Shown here piece by piece: positions 28,442-37,804 of a stretch of 64,000 bases of DNA. The translations under genes and the position numbers were made by a program. This DNA comes from Pycnococcus provasolii (taxonomy: Eukaryota > Chlorophyta > Pseudoscourfieldiophyceae > Pseudoscourfieldiales > Pycnococcaceae): NCBI GenBank assembly GCA_938743325.2, contig OW568892.1:372001-436000 (forward strand). Reading direction: 5' to 3'. The notes beneath the pieces are model-generated. The model did no database searches. It saw nothing but the letters and a program-made list of their open reading frames with translations, and was not told the origin of the DNA. Within the stretch, counting starts at the first letter, position 1, and the number at the start of each line of letters is the position of its first letter.

Positions 28442-31400
28442 ATGGCGAACACGCCCGTGGCGACGCCCGTGATGGGCACGCATAAGCTGCCACCCGTCAC
28501 CACTGGTCGACTCGCCAGTGAGTCGTCGATGACGCCCATGCAGCTGCCGGTCTCGTACTCCGCACAACCCGTCGCGCTGACACGACCGAGGCTCGGAGGG
28601 GCAGGAGCAGGGACTGGACTTGCACACCAGCACGGGTTCCCGCCGCGCGCGCCATCAGCGCCGCCGTACCTCGGATACCCCGAAGACTCTGTCGCGTCCG
28701 CGCTCGGCGCGCAGGTCGCAGCGTGGCCGCACGGTGCGGCGTCCATTGGACGCGGAAAGGCGGGGGCACAGGCAACACCAGCCTCGGCGAAGGTGGGCGA
28801 AGGGGCGGCGTATCTATGGGCGACGCGCAGTGAAACGTCCGCGGCGTTCCACGGGGCCACCTTAAGAGGGTTAGGGACGCCCACGACGGTGTCAAGCGGG
28901 CCGCTCTTGCCGTCGTTCACGCCAAAGGGGGGCGAAATGGTGGAAATCGCGTCGACTGGAACGCACAGGCTTGGCACAACGACGGCATGGCAAGACGCAA
29001 CTCCCGCCGGCGCGATTACTATCGACGCGGCGGGCGTGAACCTCTCGAGAGCTTGGCAAGAACTCAGCCTTGCGTCCATGGCTGCGTACGCGGGAACTCT
29101 TGCGCACGAGATGTCTGGCGAAATTGTCAGCCACGAGCAGAAAGCTCTCGCACCTGAGACGCTCAAGCAGCATCACCATCTCTCCGAAACGGACGTCGTT
29201 CGCCTTTACCGAGCGCTGCGTGTCTACACGCTCGGTTTTCACGAGACGGTGCTCGACATTGCCAACGTGGCGAAACACAGAGCACCGTTGCTGCAGAGTG
29301 TCTGGAAACTCTTCGTCTCGCTCTGGAACTCCGCGCTCAACGTGCACTTCGACACTGACGTGCTGCACGTGGCGCAGGAGCGCGACCACGCGCTCGAAAT
29401 CTCAGCGCAGGTGCAGAGCGAGCTAGATGAGAAGATGAAGGAGTGCCTACACCTCCGCGATGCCCTTGAAAAACTCACAAAGCAGCTACTCGCGCACGTG
29501 GAGGCGAAGCGCGTGCAGGAGGAAACCATATCGCACCTTGAGGGGCAGGTCGGAGAGGCGCGCGCGCAGATTGAAACGGAGCGCGCCGCGACAGCGGAGC
29601 AAATCTCGATGCGCGAGGCGACGGAGAAGCGCCTCGCCGACGCGCAGCTTGAGCTGCAGAAGACGCTGGAAACGATGAGACTGCTGGAGAAAAAGGCTCA
29701 GCAAGCTGAGACGGATCGCCAGGCTAGTGCGGCTCTTCTGCAAGAGGCCCAGGAGCATGTCGAGTACCTCAAAGAGCAGCTCGTGGAAGGGCAAGGCAAT
29801 CTAGGTTTGGCTCGCAAGGAGGCATTCGAGTACCGCGCGAAATACAACGAGGAGGCGAGACTCCGGAAAATTGCCGAGGAGGAAAATAGCGAACTGCGCA
29901 AAGCTAATCTACTACTTTCAGGATCGGTGCAGAAATTACGCACGGATAAAATGCAGCTCGAGAGGAAGGTGGAGGCATTAGAGAAGATGATCGCCGAGCT
30001 TGCGAAGGAGCTTGACAGTGTTCGGGAACAGATGAACGTCATTGAGAAGGAGTTGGAGGTAGAGCGTGCACGAAGCGCTGATCTCGAGTCGAAACTTGAG
30101 GCGGAGACAGAACTACGCAAACAGCGAGAACGTGAACTTGCCGATGCGAACGAAAATATAGCGCGTCTGGAGGCTGAGCTAGAAAAAGAGCGCAGCGCGT
30201 CGACCGTTCTGCGCGGTCAGCTTGAACGTAAACGAGAAAAGAAAAAGGCATACAAAGCGCAACTCATTGAGGAGTGGAGATTACACGCGCAGTTGAAAGA
30301 GGACTATTCAACGCTTGACGGAGACATGAACATGGTGCTCAACATGCATGCAACGCGAATGGCAAAGGTGGGCAACATCGTCAACAAACTTTCGTCACAT
30401 ATGGGCGCTTCGCTGGATATGCAGCTTAAGGCTCAGAAAAACTTGTTGGAAGCTGAGCGCAAGCGTGGCCAGGGAAATCCCGAACGAATTCGACGTTACC
30501 AGACACAAATTGATGAAGCCGGCACGCGAAACACGAATCTCAACTCTGCAATTGATGAAATGCTAAAGCCACTCGAAGGTATGATGAAGCGCCCTAGCTC
30601 AGTGCCAATTAGACCCGACTCTGCTGGAACGGCTGACAATGAAGAGAAGACTGGCAGCGTCCTTTTAAATAAAACGCGGTCTCGCAAGTCAGCAGTGGCT
30701 CAAGAACTTGCGGAAAAGAATGCCAACCTTGCCGACGAAGGTCGCGATGAGGCGCTTCAAGATGATACCATCAATGCCCTTGACAGCGCAATAGAAGCAA
30801 TGTTCGATTCATCAAACATTTTGAAGGAGGAGGCAGAGCACACAAATGAACTTGCGGACCGTGCTCGCCAAGCGATGGAGGATAGCTACAAGGCATACGC
30901 TAGAGCACAGGAAAAGATTCACAGCTTGGAGGGGATCAAGATGGAGATGATGCAGCGTGTAGCTGAGCTTGAAGGCGGTGCAAAACAATACATAGAGCAA
31001 ATTGCAAATCTGAAGGCATCGCTGGAGGAGAAAGACAACCAGATTAAGGAGCTTGAGGAGAAGCTGGCAAAGACTCAGGCTGATCTCGAAGAGGCGCTGA
31101 TGATTATTGAGGAAAGGAACCAGGAGATTGTTGACTTGAAGAAGCGAATCGAGGAGCTCGAAGAAGAGCTTGCCGACATTAAGCGACAGCGTGACGCATT
31201 AGACTCGAAGGCGAATGGGGCTGCCGAGAAGCTTGCCGCGCTGACCTTTAAGTTTGGGATGGAGCGCCAAGCAAAGGAGGAGGAACGTAAAGCTAAAGAG
31301 CTACTGACTGGCGAGGTGGCAAGTCTGAAAGCAAAGCTCGCTCAGGCGCTTGCATCATCGAAGTGGCGCGACGCCCTCAGCTCGTCGATCCAGGATAAGA

Positions 31401-34400
31401 TGAAGAGCGATGCCCTAAAAAGAGAGGACGAGGATGCGATGAAAATTGAAGCACTCGAGAAACAGCTGAAGGAGGCATTGGACCTACTCGCGGAACGCGA
31501 AGGCGAGTTGGAGCAGCTTCGCCTTAGGGTTGAGCAACTCACTGCTCAGGCAAGCGACAGTACTACTATAATCGAGGGGCTCGAACGTGAAAGAGATGGC
31601 CTGAAAAGGTGGATTGGGGATGTGTCGAGCACGCTTCGTCGCCATGCGACAATGAATAATGAGCACGGCGAAACGTTGGAGCAGGACAGCAAAACGGTTC
31701 TTGATTCACAGGCGATGGTTTCGTCGGAGGTGCTAAAAACGTTCGAAGAAGGCGAAGTCTTGCACGAAGACAGCGAGCTATTAAAGTCGGTCGCAAACGA
31801 ATGGACACGAGAGGTTGAGACTTCGGCATCGGAGGAAAGTGTTGATGCTAGCGAAGGAGAGCAGGATGCGCCCAAGAACGATGCAGAGGGTGCTGCTGAT
31901 GGAGAGCAAAATGCCGACCTAGTTGCGCCGAACCAAGCAATCGAAGAATTTGAGCGTGCTTCCAAGCGGATGTCGCGTGGTCTGAAACGTGCACGCGGCA
32001 TTACGCTGATTGTTGCGGACGGTTCGAAGGTTGGTACGAAGGTTATCAGTGAGCTCATCGAGCGGCTGAAGAAAGCATTCGAAGCGTACCGCTTGCTTGA
32101 GGAGGAGAGAGGGAAAAATGCTGAGTGCGAGAAGCGTATCGCCGAGCTCGAAATGCAGCTTCTGAATGAGCAAAATGCATTGAAGCTCAGCGAGGAGGAA
32201 AAACGCGATGTGCAAGACGAGTTAGAACGTCTGCGACTGGCTTTTGGCCAGGGTGCTGAGACAATTTCGCAGCTCGAGAAGAACCTCAAGTTAATGAATC
32301 AGCGCAATCGGGCAGCCATGAAGTGCATAGAAGGAATGGAGAATCTCTTTGAAACAAAGGTCCTAAACAGAGCTGCGGAGCTCGAGGGGCTTTTCGAAAA
32401 GTTCCTCGCCATGATTGACAATCATAGCGACAGTGCTGAGAAGATGAAAAATAATTTGGACGAGCTCGACGTGGGCACCACGAATCATTTTGACAGCACA
32501 TCGAACCATGTGAAAGAAATATACACGGCAGGGCGCCATCTTGTTGGGGAGATCCACAAGTTGCAACGCGTGCGTGAAATGCTGGAAGCGGATGTGAAGA
32601 GGCTTGAAAATGACATTGATGGACTAACCAAAGACACCAAGGGAGCGAAGGAGATCATGGCTGAGATGAACGCGCGTATCCGTGAGCTCGAGGCTCAGCT
32701 CGAGAAATTGCAATTAGAAATGGAGAATGCGATTGCCACACGAGATGACGCCATTGCAGAGCGGGACGAAACGATAAGTCAGATGGAGGCCAAAATTGCA
32801 GCGCTTCAGGCAGCTCTGGACGAAAAGATTGCCGAATATGAGGAAGCGCAGAAGGAGGCACAGAAGGTTATCGCCACGAAGGATGCCCACATCAGCGAAT
32901 TACAGCGCGACATTAGCGAGCGCGACGCGACCATTGCAGATTTACATGCCCAGGTAGAGGATCTCACCCTCAAGCTGAAGCTTCTCCAGGACAGGTATGA
33001 CAATGACCTTAGAGGAGCACAGGATTCCCTACAGGTTATTCACGAGCTCGAAGCACGTATCGAGAAGCTTGAGATGGAGAAGTTGGATACAGCAAGGCAT
33101 CACGAAAAAGAGCTTGCCGAGCTTCGCGCCGCACACGAGCAGGAGTTGGCCAAGCGTGACGACGAAATGGCCGCATTGCGAGAGAGTCACAAGGCGGAGG
33201 TTGCGGAATTGAACGCCAAGCATGAGTCGGAGGTTGCGGAATTGAACGCCAAGCATAAGTCGGAGGTTGACGCACTTCAACAAAAGATCGACGAGTTGTC
33301 GACGAACGTTCGCGATCTTAAGGAAGAATTGGGCATTCGCACCGCGGAGCTGTCGAAAACACAGGTGGAGCTCGCCAAGGCGCTGTCTGAGATTGAGAGA
33401 TTGAAGAAGGCAGTTGCAGATCTGGAGAAGCAGCTTGCTGATCTGCGTGCACAGCTTGAGCGCGAGCGCGAGGAGGCTGCAAAGGCAATGGAGGATGCAC
33501 TCGAGGCGTGGAATAAGGAGAGGGAGATGCTGCAAGAGGAGATGGAACGACTCAGGGATCAGCTCAAGCAGCGTCAGACAACTTTGAAAAACCGCTGGAC
33601 AGGAACAATCATTCGAATGGATGCCAACTACCTCTCAATGGACGATGAGCGGGACATCAAGGTGTCGTATGGACTTGACACACTTGAGCTGCTAATATCG
33701 CAGATCTATCATGAAAAGATACTTGCGGACATCGCCGACGATCACGACAATGATTCGACGAGGCAGTTTTTGGACGAGTTCGTGTTGGATTACATGACTT
33801 TCAAATTCGGCGTGCGTGTTGTGGCTGAGCGTCACCTCGCTTCTCTGTTCGAAGCCATTGAGCATTACGCCGGGGAGAGTGTCAAGGTGCGCATGTTTGG
33901 GTCGCTCTGCGGCCACCCAAAATGCCCGGCGGTAGAGCCGCACGCCATTCACACGCACCTCTACTTCCTCGCTCATGCATGGCGACGTGGAATTCCGGAG
34001 TCTGAGTTTAGCAAGGCACGCACCCTCGTTGACTTCGAGGACCTTTCACTGGCTTTGAGCGAGACTCTGGCAGAGTTCGCGGAACCAAAGCTTATGGAAA
34101 GCACCATACATAATCTTCTCTTACTGCAAGTCCCGAGTGAAGATGGTTCTGGCGCCGTCGTGGACTTGGATCTCGCAGCGCAGGTCATTCTCGACCTATG
34201 GAATGACATGTACACAGAGTACACGAAAACGGTTCGCCAACGGTTCATGGACGCGGATGAAAATAACGACGGCGTGCTGACATTTGCTGAATTTCAGCGC
34301 GTGGTCACCATGCTTCGCCCACAAACGAAGGAACGCGAGGCGAAAGTTCTGTTCCGCCTTGCTCAGCGCCGTTGCGCCAACGGAAACACGATCGACTTCG

Positions 34401-34858
34401 ACGCATTCGCAACGCTCGCGCTGGACTCAATTCTCGCATTTCTGCCCGTACGCGAGCCGCCGATTGTGAGAGGTCGCGAAAACTACGTTGAGAAGCGTCT
34501 CTTGGAGGATTCGTGGACGGCATTCATGCCGGTCGTTAATAACACGATCGAGCACCTAGCCGAAGAGGATGAGAAGAGGAACATCCGACTTGCGATGGAT
34601 AGTATTAACGGGCACCTTGCGGATGGAACAGGGTTCCATGTGCGCTTCGCAGGTGCGGGTGCAGAGGAGCTTGCGGGTGGCCAGAAGCACGGCGAAACTC
34701 CAGCAGGTCGTGTCGGTTCTCCGGCTTGGGTAATGTACCGTCGCTGTCTTCTCCTGCACTACGTGCATCGCGAGCGCATTGTGGTGAAAATGAACGAGCA
34801 ACGTCGTGCTACCGATGGCAGCTCAGCATTTTCGACGAAGTTTCACGACTGGAGCTGA
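28442..34858 (+). CDS. Giant coiled-coil protein with C-terminal EF-hand
   Basis: Intronless, 2138 aa from the ATG at 28442 (GCCATGGCG context); an in-frame ATG at 28106 would add 112 residues of UTR-like sequence. Residues 1-210 are Pro/Ala/Gly-rich; about 210-330 are a small globular helical region; about 330-1715 are nearly continuous coiled coil broken by a few Ser/Asp linkers. Two 33-bp tandem copies near 33199-33264 code EVAELNAKHES. Residues about 1740-2138 are globular, including FLDEFVLDYMTFKFGVRVVAERHL and one clear EF-hand, DADENNDGVLTFAEF (about 1935). Such proteins are usually scaffolds of the centrosome, flagellum or Golgi with a calcium switch; I cannot name an orthologue. It is divergent to the channel gene. 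Confidence 0.75.
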   Translation: MANTPVATPVMGTHKLPPVTTGRLASESSMTPMQLPVSYSAQPVALTRPRLGGAGAGTGLAHQHGFPPRAPSAPPYLGYPEDSVASALGAQVAAWPHGAASIGRGKAGAQATPASAKVGEGAAYLWATRSETSAAFHGATLRGLGTPTTVSSGPLLPSFTPKGGEMVEIASTGTHRLGTTTAWQDATPAGAITIDAAGVNLSRAWQELSLASMAAYAGTLAHEMSGEIVSHEQKALAPETLKQHHHLSETDVVRLYRALRVYTLGFHETVLDIANVAKHRAPLLQSVWKLFVSLWNSALNVHFDTDVLHVAQERDHALEISAQVQSELDEKMKECLHLRDALEKLTKQLLAHVEAKRVQEETISHLEGQVGEARAQIETERAATAEQISMREATEKRLADAQLELQKTLETMRLLEKKAQQAETDRQASAALLQEAQEHVEYLKEQLVEGQGNLGLARKEAFEYRAKYNEEARLRKIAEEENSELRKANLLLSGSVQKLRTDKMQLERKVEALEKMIAELAKELDSVREQMNVIEKELEVERARSADLESKLEAETELRKQRERELADANENIARLEAELEKERSASTVLRGQLERKREKKKAYKAQLIEEWRLHAQLKEDYSTLDGDMNMVLNMHATRMAKVGNIVNKLSSHMGASLDMQLKAQKNLLEAERKRGQGNPERIRRYQTQIDEAGTRNTNLNSAIDEMLKPLEGMMKRPSSVPIRPDSAGTADNEEKTGSVLLNKTRSRKSAVAQELAEKNANLADEGRDEALQDDTINALDSAIEAMFDSSNILKEEAEHTNELADRARQAMEDSYKAYARAQEKIHSLEGIKMEMMQRVAELEGGAKQYIEQIANLKASLEEKDNQIKELEEKLAKTQADLEEALMIIEERNQEIVDLKKRIEELEEELADIKRQRDALDSKANGAAEKLAALTFKFGMERQAKEEERKAKELLTGEVASLKAKLAQALASSKWRDALSSSIQDKMKSDALKREDEDAMKIEALEKQLKEALDLLAEREGELEQLRLRVEQLTAQASDSTTIIEGLERERDGLKRWIGDVSSTLRRHATMNNEHGETLEQDSKTVLDSQAMVSSEVLKTFEEGEVLHEDSELLKSVANEWTREVETSASEESVDASEGEQDAPKNDAEGAADGEQNADLVAPNQAIEEFERASKRMSRGLKRARGITLIVADGSKVGTKVISELIERLKKAFEAYRLLEEERGKNAECEKRIAELEMQLLNEQNALKLSEEEKRDVQDELERLRLAFGQGAETISQLEKNLKLMNQRNRAAMKCIEGMENLFETKVLNRAAELEGLFEKFLAMIDNHSDSAEKMKNNLDELDVGTTNHFDSTSNHVKEIYTAGRHLVGEIHKLQRVREMLEADVKRLENDIDGLTKDTKGAKEIMAEMNARIRELEAQLEKLQLEMENAIATRDDAIAERDETISQMEAKIAALQAALDEKIAEYEEAQKEAQKVIATKDAHISELQRDISERDATIADLHAQVEDLTLKLKLLQDRYDNDLRGAQDSLQVIHELEARIEKLEMEKLDTARHHEKELAELRAAHEQELAKRDDEMAALRESHKAEVAELNAKHESEVAELNAKHKSEVDALQQKIDELSTNVRDLKEELGIRTAELSKTQVELAKALSEIERLKKAVADLEKQLADLRAQLEREREEAAKAMEDALEAWNKEREMLQEEMERLRDQLKQRQTTLKNRWTGTIIRMDANYLSMDDERDIKVSYGLDTLELLISQIYHEKILADIADDHDNDSTRQFLDEFVLDYMTFKFGVRVVAERHLASLFEAIEHYAGESVKVRMFGSLCGHPKCPAVEPHAIHTHLYFLAHAWRRGIPESEFSKARTLVDFEDLSLALSETLAEFAEPKLMESTIHNLLLLQVPSEDGSGAVVDLDLAAQVILDLWNDMYTEYTKTVRQRFMDADENNDGVLTFAEFQRVVTMLRPQTKEREAKVLFRLAQRRCANGNTIDFDAFATLALDSILAFLPVREPPIVRGRENYVEKRLLEDSWTAFMPVVNNTIEHLAEEDEKRNIRLAMDSINGHLADGTGFHVRFAGAGAEELAGGQKHGETPAGRVGSPAWVMYRRCLLLHYVHRERIVVKMNEQRRATDGSSAFSTKFHDWS

Positions 34859-35014
34859 TGTAGATGTGATTGTTGGAGCACAAAATTTGTAGTCTAATAA
34901 AGTATTAATCTTTTTTTTTTCCGTTCATTTCGTGAATAGTGTGAATGTGAAACCACTTGACAAAGGAAAGGTGTTTTTTTTACACAACAACCTGATACAT
35001 AAGAGCTGTTTCTT

Positions 35015-36241
35015 TTACAATTGGGCGTCCTTAGCCGACAAGGGCACGTAGGCCACCCTCGCACCCATGAACGTACGAAGGGGCATGGGCAAAGCCGACG
35101 AGCTCGCTTCGAGCGCGCGCATGATGTCGTCAAATTCAGCGGCGGAAGGTAGCCTTAGCAAGACGACGTCGGTGCCAGCATCTGATGCCGTCTGTTCTTC
35201 ATGTCGCCCCTCTTCCACCTTGAACGACACGCGAAGGCAAGGATGCAAGTCTGCGTTTACCCAAGCTTGGCCGAGCACCGTGAGGTGCACACGCGGATGC
35301 ATGTCGAAGTCGCCGAGCTGCACGACGACAAACTGGCATGTGCCTCGCGTGCGATGTGCTGCCGCAACATCCGCGGCGAGTGCTGTAAGTGCAGTGTGCC
35401 GCTGCATTCGACCGTCGGCGTCTGCAATTCGGTGCTTGAAGAGAGAAGCGCAGCCAGTTGAAGGCAGCGTCACTCCCACAACCGTACCGCAGGTTCGGCA
35501 CGCACAGGGCACGACGGCGTCGTCTTCACCATCTTTCTTTGGCGTCACAGCCACATTTGCATCTTCGAGGCGTGTCACACAGACTGACGGTCCAACGAGC
35601 ACTTCACCGGCAGCGGGCGCCATGGCAGTGCCCGCCTCCTCTATCGTGTGCAAACCGGCGTCACCGCAGCACCCGGCGCAGTGCCAAGTGAGCGCATCTT
35701 CGGACCACAGCGGTGATGACGGCAAAGCGCGCACGCCACGGACATGTTCCACAAGGGCGGACTCGCACTTGCGGCACACAAGGTTAGGCGTGTGTTGCAG
35801 AGCCTCGATGTCGTCGCTGTCGTCGACAACGTGTGGCGTCACACCACTCGTCTTCGTCTTTTCCAGGAACTTCATCACCACCTCCACGTGACTGTCACGT
35901 CGTCGCACACTCCACGCCGCCGTGCCGAGCACATGATCCTGCGCGAGCCGTAAAGGCACGCTGACTGTCACATGTCCCGCGTCGAGCGTGTCCTTTCTTG
36001 CCTTGCCTGCGATGGCGATGAGCGCCGCGGCGCGCACGTCGACGACCGTGATTGTCAAGGTGGGCGCGTCCTCGGCGTTGTCGTCCAAGACGGTGACAGC
36101 GGCGTCGAGCTCGCACGTTTGGTTTTGGTCCGACGACCACGCGTAGAGCCGTGCGATGCGCACGAGTGGCAGCGCCTCGACGAAGTACTCGATCATGAAG
36201 ACTCCTCCAGGTGCCCAAGACGCGCGAACGACGGCATGCAC
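35015..36241 (-). CDS. UBE3D-like (HECT-like E2-binding) protein
   Basis: 408 aa, intronless. The features that place it are paired cysteine motifs (VCRKCESAL; CRTCGTVVG), the block RALPSSPLWSEDALTWHCAGCCG, which matches the LPS-x-W…W-C-C pattern of UBE3D, and a C-terminal LRTFMGARVAYVPL. UBE3D proteins bind E2 enzymes (UbcH10/UBE2C type) and have been described as E3-like; the fold is not a true HECT domain. The cysteines probably bind zinc. The start could be the ATG at 36241 or the one 15 codons downstream (MIEYFVEALPLVRIARL). It is divergent to the next gene, 368 bp apart. Confidence 0.7.
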   Translation of the reverse strand: MHAVVRASWAPGGVFMIEYFVEALPLVRIARLYAWSSDQNQTCELDAAVTVLDDNAEDAPTLTITVVDVRAAALIAIAGKARKDTLDAGHVTVSVPLRLAQDHVLGTAAWSVRRRDSHVEVVMKFLEKTKTSGVTPHVVDDSDDIEALQHTPNLVCRKCESALVEHVRGVRALPSSPLWSEDALTWHCAGCCGDAGLHTIEEAGTAMAPAAGEVLVGPSVCVTRLEDANVAVTPKKDGEDDAVVPCACRTCGTVVGVTLPSTGCASLFKHRIADADGRMQRHTALTALAADVAAAHRTRGTCQFVVVQLGDFDMHPRVHLTVLGQAWVNADLHPCLRVSFKVEEGRHEEQTASDAGTDVVLLRLPSAAEFDDIMRALEASSSALPMPLRTFMGARVAYVPLSAKDAQL

Positions 36242-36609
36242 GACGACGAACTATCGTAATATGAGGAGCGGCGGCTGTGATCGGGAAAGAGTTGGAAGAG
36301 TTTTGTTTGGGTAAACCTGGATAGTTACAGAAATCCGGGAGACGAAAAGAAAAGGTTTTGTTTGGGGGTTGGGAATCCCCAAACCCGACCACCACGACAA
36401 CGACAAAGCCGGCCACGACCACCACGACAACGTGCACCACCGAATTCATTTTTCAAGTAGTTTTTGAACTTGAACTTGCCCCTCCCTCACCTCCCTCCCT
36501 CCCTCTTTTTCGTTCCAGCTGTCAGTCCCTTCTGACGACGCCCTCCCCCCTCCTCCCTCCTCCGCCTCCTCGTCGTCGTCATCGCACACACTCTCCAACG
36601 CACTCAACC
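36242..36609. promoter_or_regulatory. Divergent promoter region with GGGAATCCCC motif
   Basis: Contains GGGGGTTGGGAATCCCCAAACCC near 36364-36386 (a near-palindromic G-AATC-C element), a CCACGACAACG microrepeat, then a long C/T-rich tract directly before the start codon at 36610. Confidence 0.45.
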
Positions 36610-37497
36610 ATGGTGAAGCTCGCTCGACCTGACGACTACTTCGACCTATTCGACGACGAGTTTCAAGACTTCTGCCAAACCAACAAGGCGGTCTCGCCAG
36701 GCATTCTACGATCGCAAGTGCGCAAGTTCCTCGAAGCCACGGGGGCGACCGCGACGTCGTTCCAGGAAGTCATCGGCGTGAACTCCAACTCGTACGGGAA
36801 GTTCATGCGCAACGAGTACAAAGATAACTGGAATGCTGTGATGAATGGGACTTACGACAAGGCGCGGTACTTCTTCTTCAGGGAGAAGAAACTTGGGAAA
36901 AAGTCCATGGCGAACATGTACAAGAACGGTGGTGGCGCCGCGGCACCTGCACCTGCTCCTGCAGCCCCTCCCCCGCCCCCGACGGGTGCCATGGGCGCGC
37001 CTCCGCCTCCGCCTCCGCCAGGGTCAGCCGCACCTCCAGCGCCGCCCGCTCCAGCCGCAGGTGCCGGTGCTGGCGCGAGACCGCCTCTCCCAGACGTGTC
37101 CGCCGTGGAGCTCGATGACGAGAACGTGTACCTGACGCCAAAGGAAGTGCGCGCAGCCATCACCGCTCTTGGCAAGAAGTACAAGTTCACTCACCAGCAA
37201 CTTGTGGACGCCTTCGGATGTACGTGTGCAGGGAATGCGGTAGGCAGGTTCATGAGCAAGAGCGGTGACTTCGGTGGAGGCGAGATGGACATGTACAGGC
37301 CGGCTACGCTCTTCTTCGAGAAGCTGCGCGTGCACGAAGGCAAGCCGAAGAGCAAGAAGCGCAAGGCGCTCGAGGAGGAGGCTCAGGGCCGGAAGGACAA
37401 GAAACCTTTTCTCGGTCTTGATCCCAACAAGAAGTACTGGGTCATGCCCGACACCGTGGCGATGAAGGATTCGCTCGGCCGCTTCCGCCTGTGGTGA
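36610..37497 (+). CDS. Tandem helical-domain (DUF7726-like) nuclear protein with Pro-rich linker
   Basis: 295 aa from ATG 36610 (ACCATGG). Two similar helical units are visible: residues about 30-105 (SPGILRSQVRKFLEATGATATSFQEVIGV…YGKFM…YFFFREKKL) and about 175-255 (LTPKEVRAAITALGKKYKFTHQQLVDAFGC…VGRFM…TLFFEKLRVHEGK). Each begins with a segment that looks like a helix-turn-helix and ends in basic residues. They are joined by a 55-residue Pro/Ala/Gly linker. The layout is like fungal and algal DUF7726 proteins that are thought to bind DNA; function is unknown. The C-terminus (KKPFLGLDPNKKYWVMPD) appears folded. The frame is open further upstream through C-rich 5' UTR, but that is not supported. 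Confidence 0.7.
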   Translation: MVKLARPDDYFDLFDDEFQDFCQTNKAVSPGILRSQVRKFLEATGATATSFQEVIGVNSNSYGKFMRNEYKDNWNAVMNGTYDKARYFFFREKKLGKKSMANMYKNGGGAAAPAPAPAAPPPPPTGAMGAPPPPPPPGSAAPPAPPAPAAGAGAGARPPLPDVSAVELDDENVYLTPKEVRAAITALGKKYKFTHQQLVDAFGCTCAGNAVGRFMSKSGDFGGGEMDMYRPATLFFEKLRVHEGKPKSKKRKALEEEAQGRKDKKPFLGLDPNKKYWVMPDTVAMKDSLGRFRLW

Positions 37498-37804
37498 GCA
37501 AAGCACTCAAACTACTCAATTTGTTGTTTGTCGAGAAGAGAGAAAGAGAGAGAATGGATAACTTTTTTTTTAAATTTTTAAACAACAATGGTAAAACCAG
37601 CACTGCATGAATTGACGACAAAAGGATGACTCGCCACCAACTACAAAAACAAATCTGCAAATTGACGCACATCAATTGATTGTAAAAAAAATGCGAGACT
37701 CACTTACAGATTCTATGTCCACATATTATTTATTCCGCAACATTTCGCCGGATCACCGTATCGTTGTTTGGGTTTGTGTGCAACATTGTACGCGACGACG
37801 GTGA
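37498..37804. other. Convergent 3' intergenic region, AT-rich
   Basis: 307 bp between two stop codons. It has a GAGAAAGAGAGAGA run near 37534, A/T tracts and no reading frame; it probably holds both polyadenylation regions. Confidence 0.6.
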
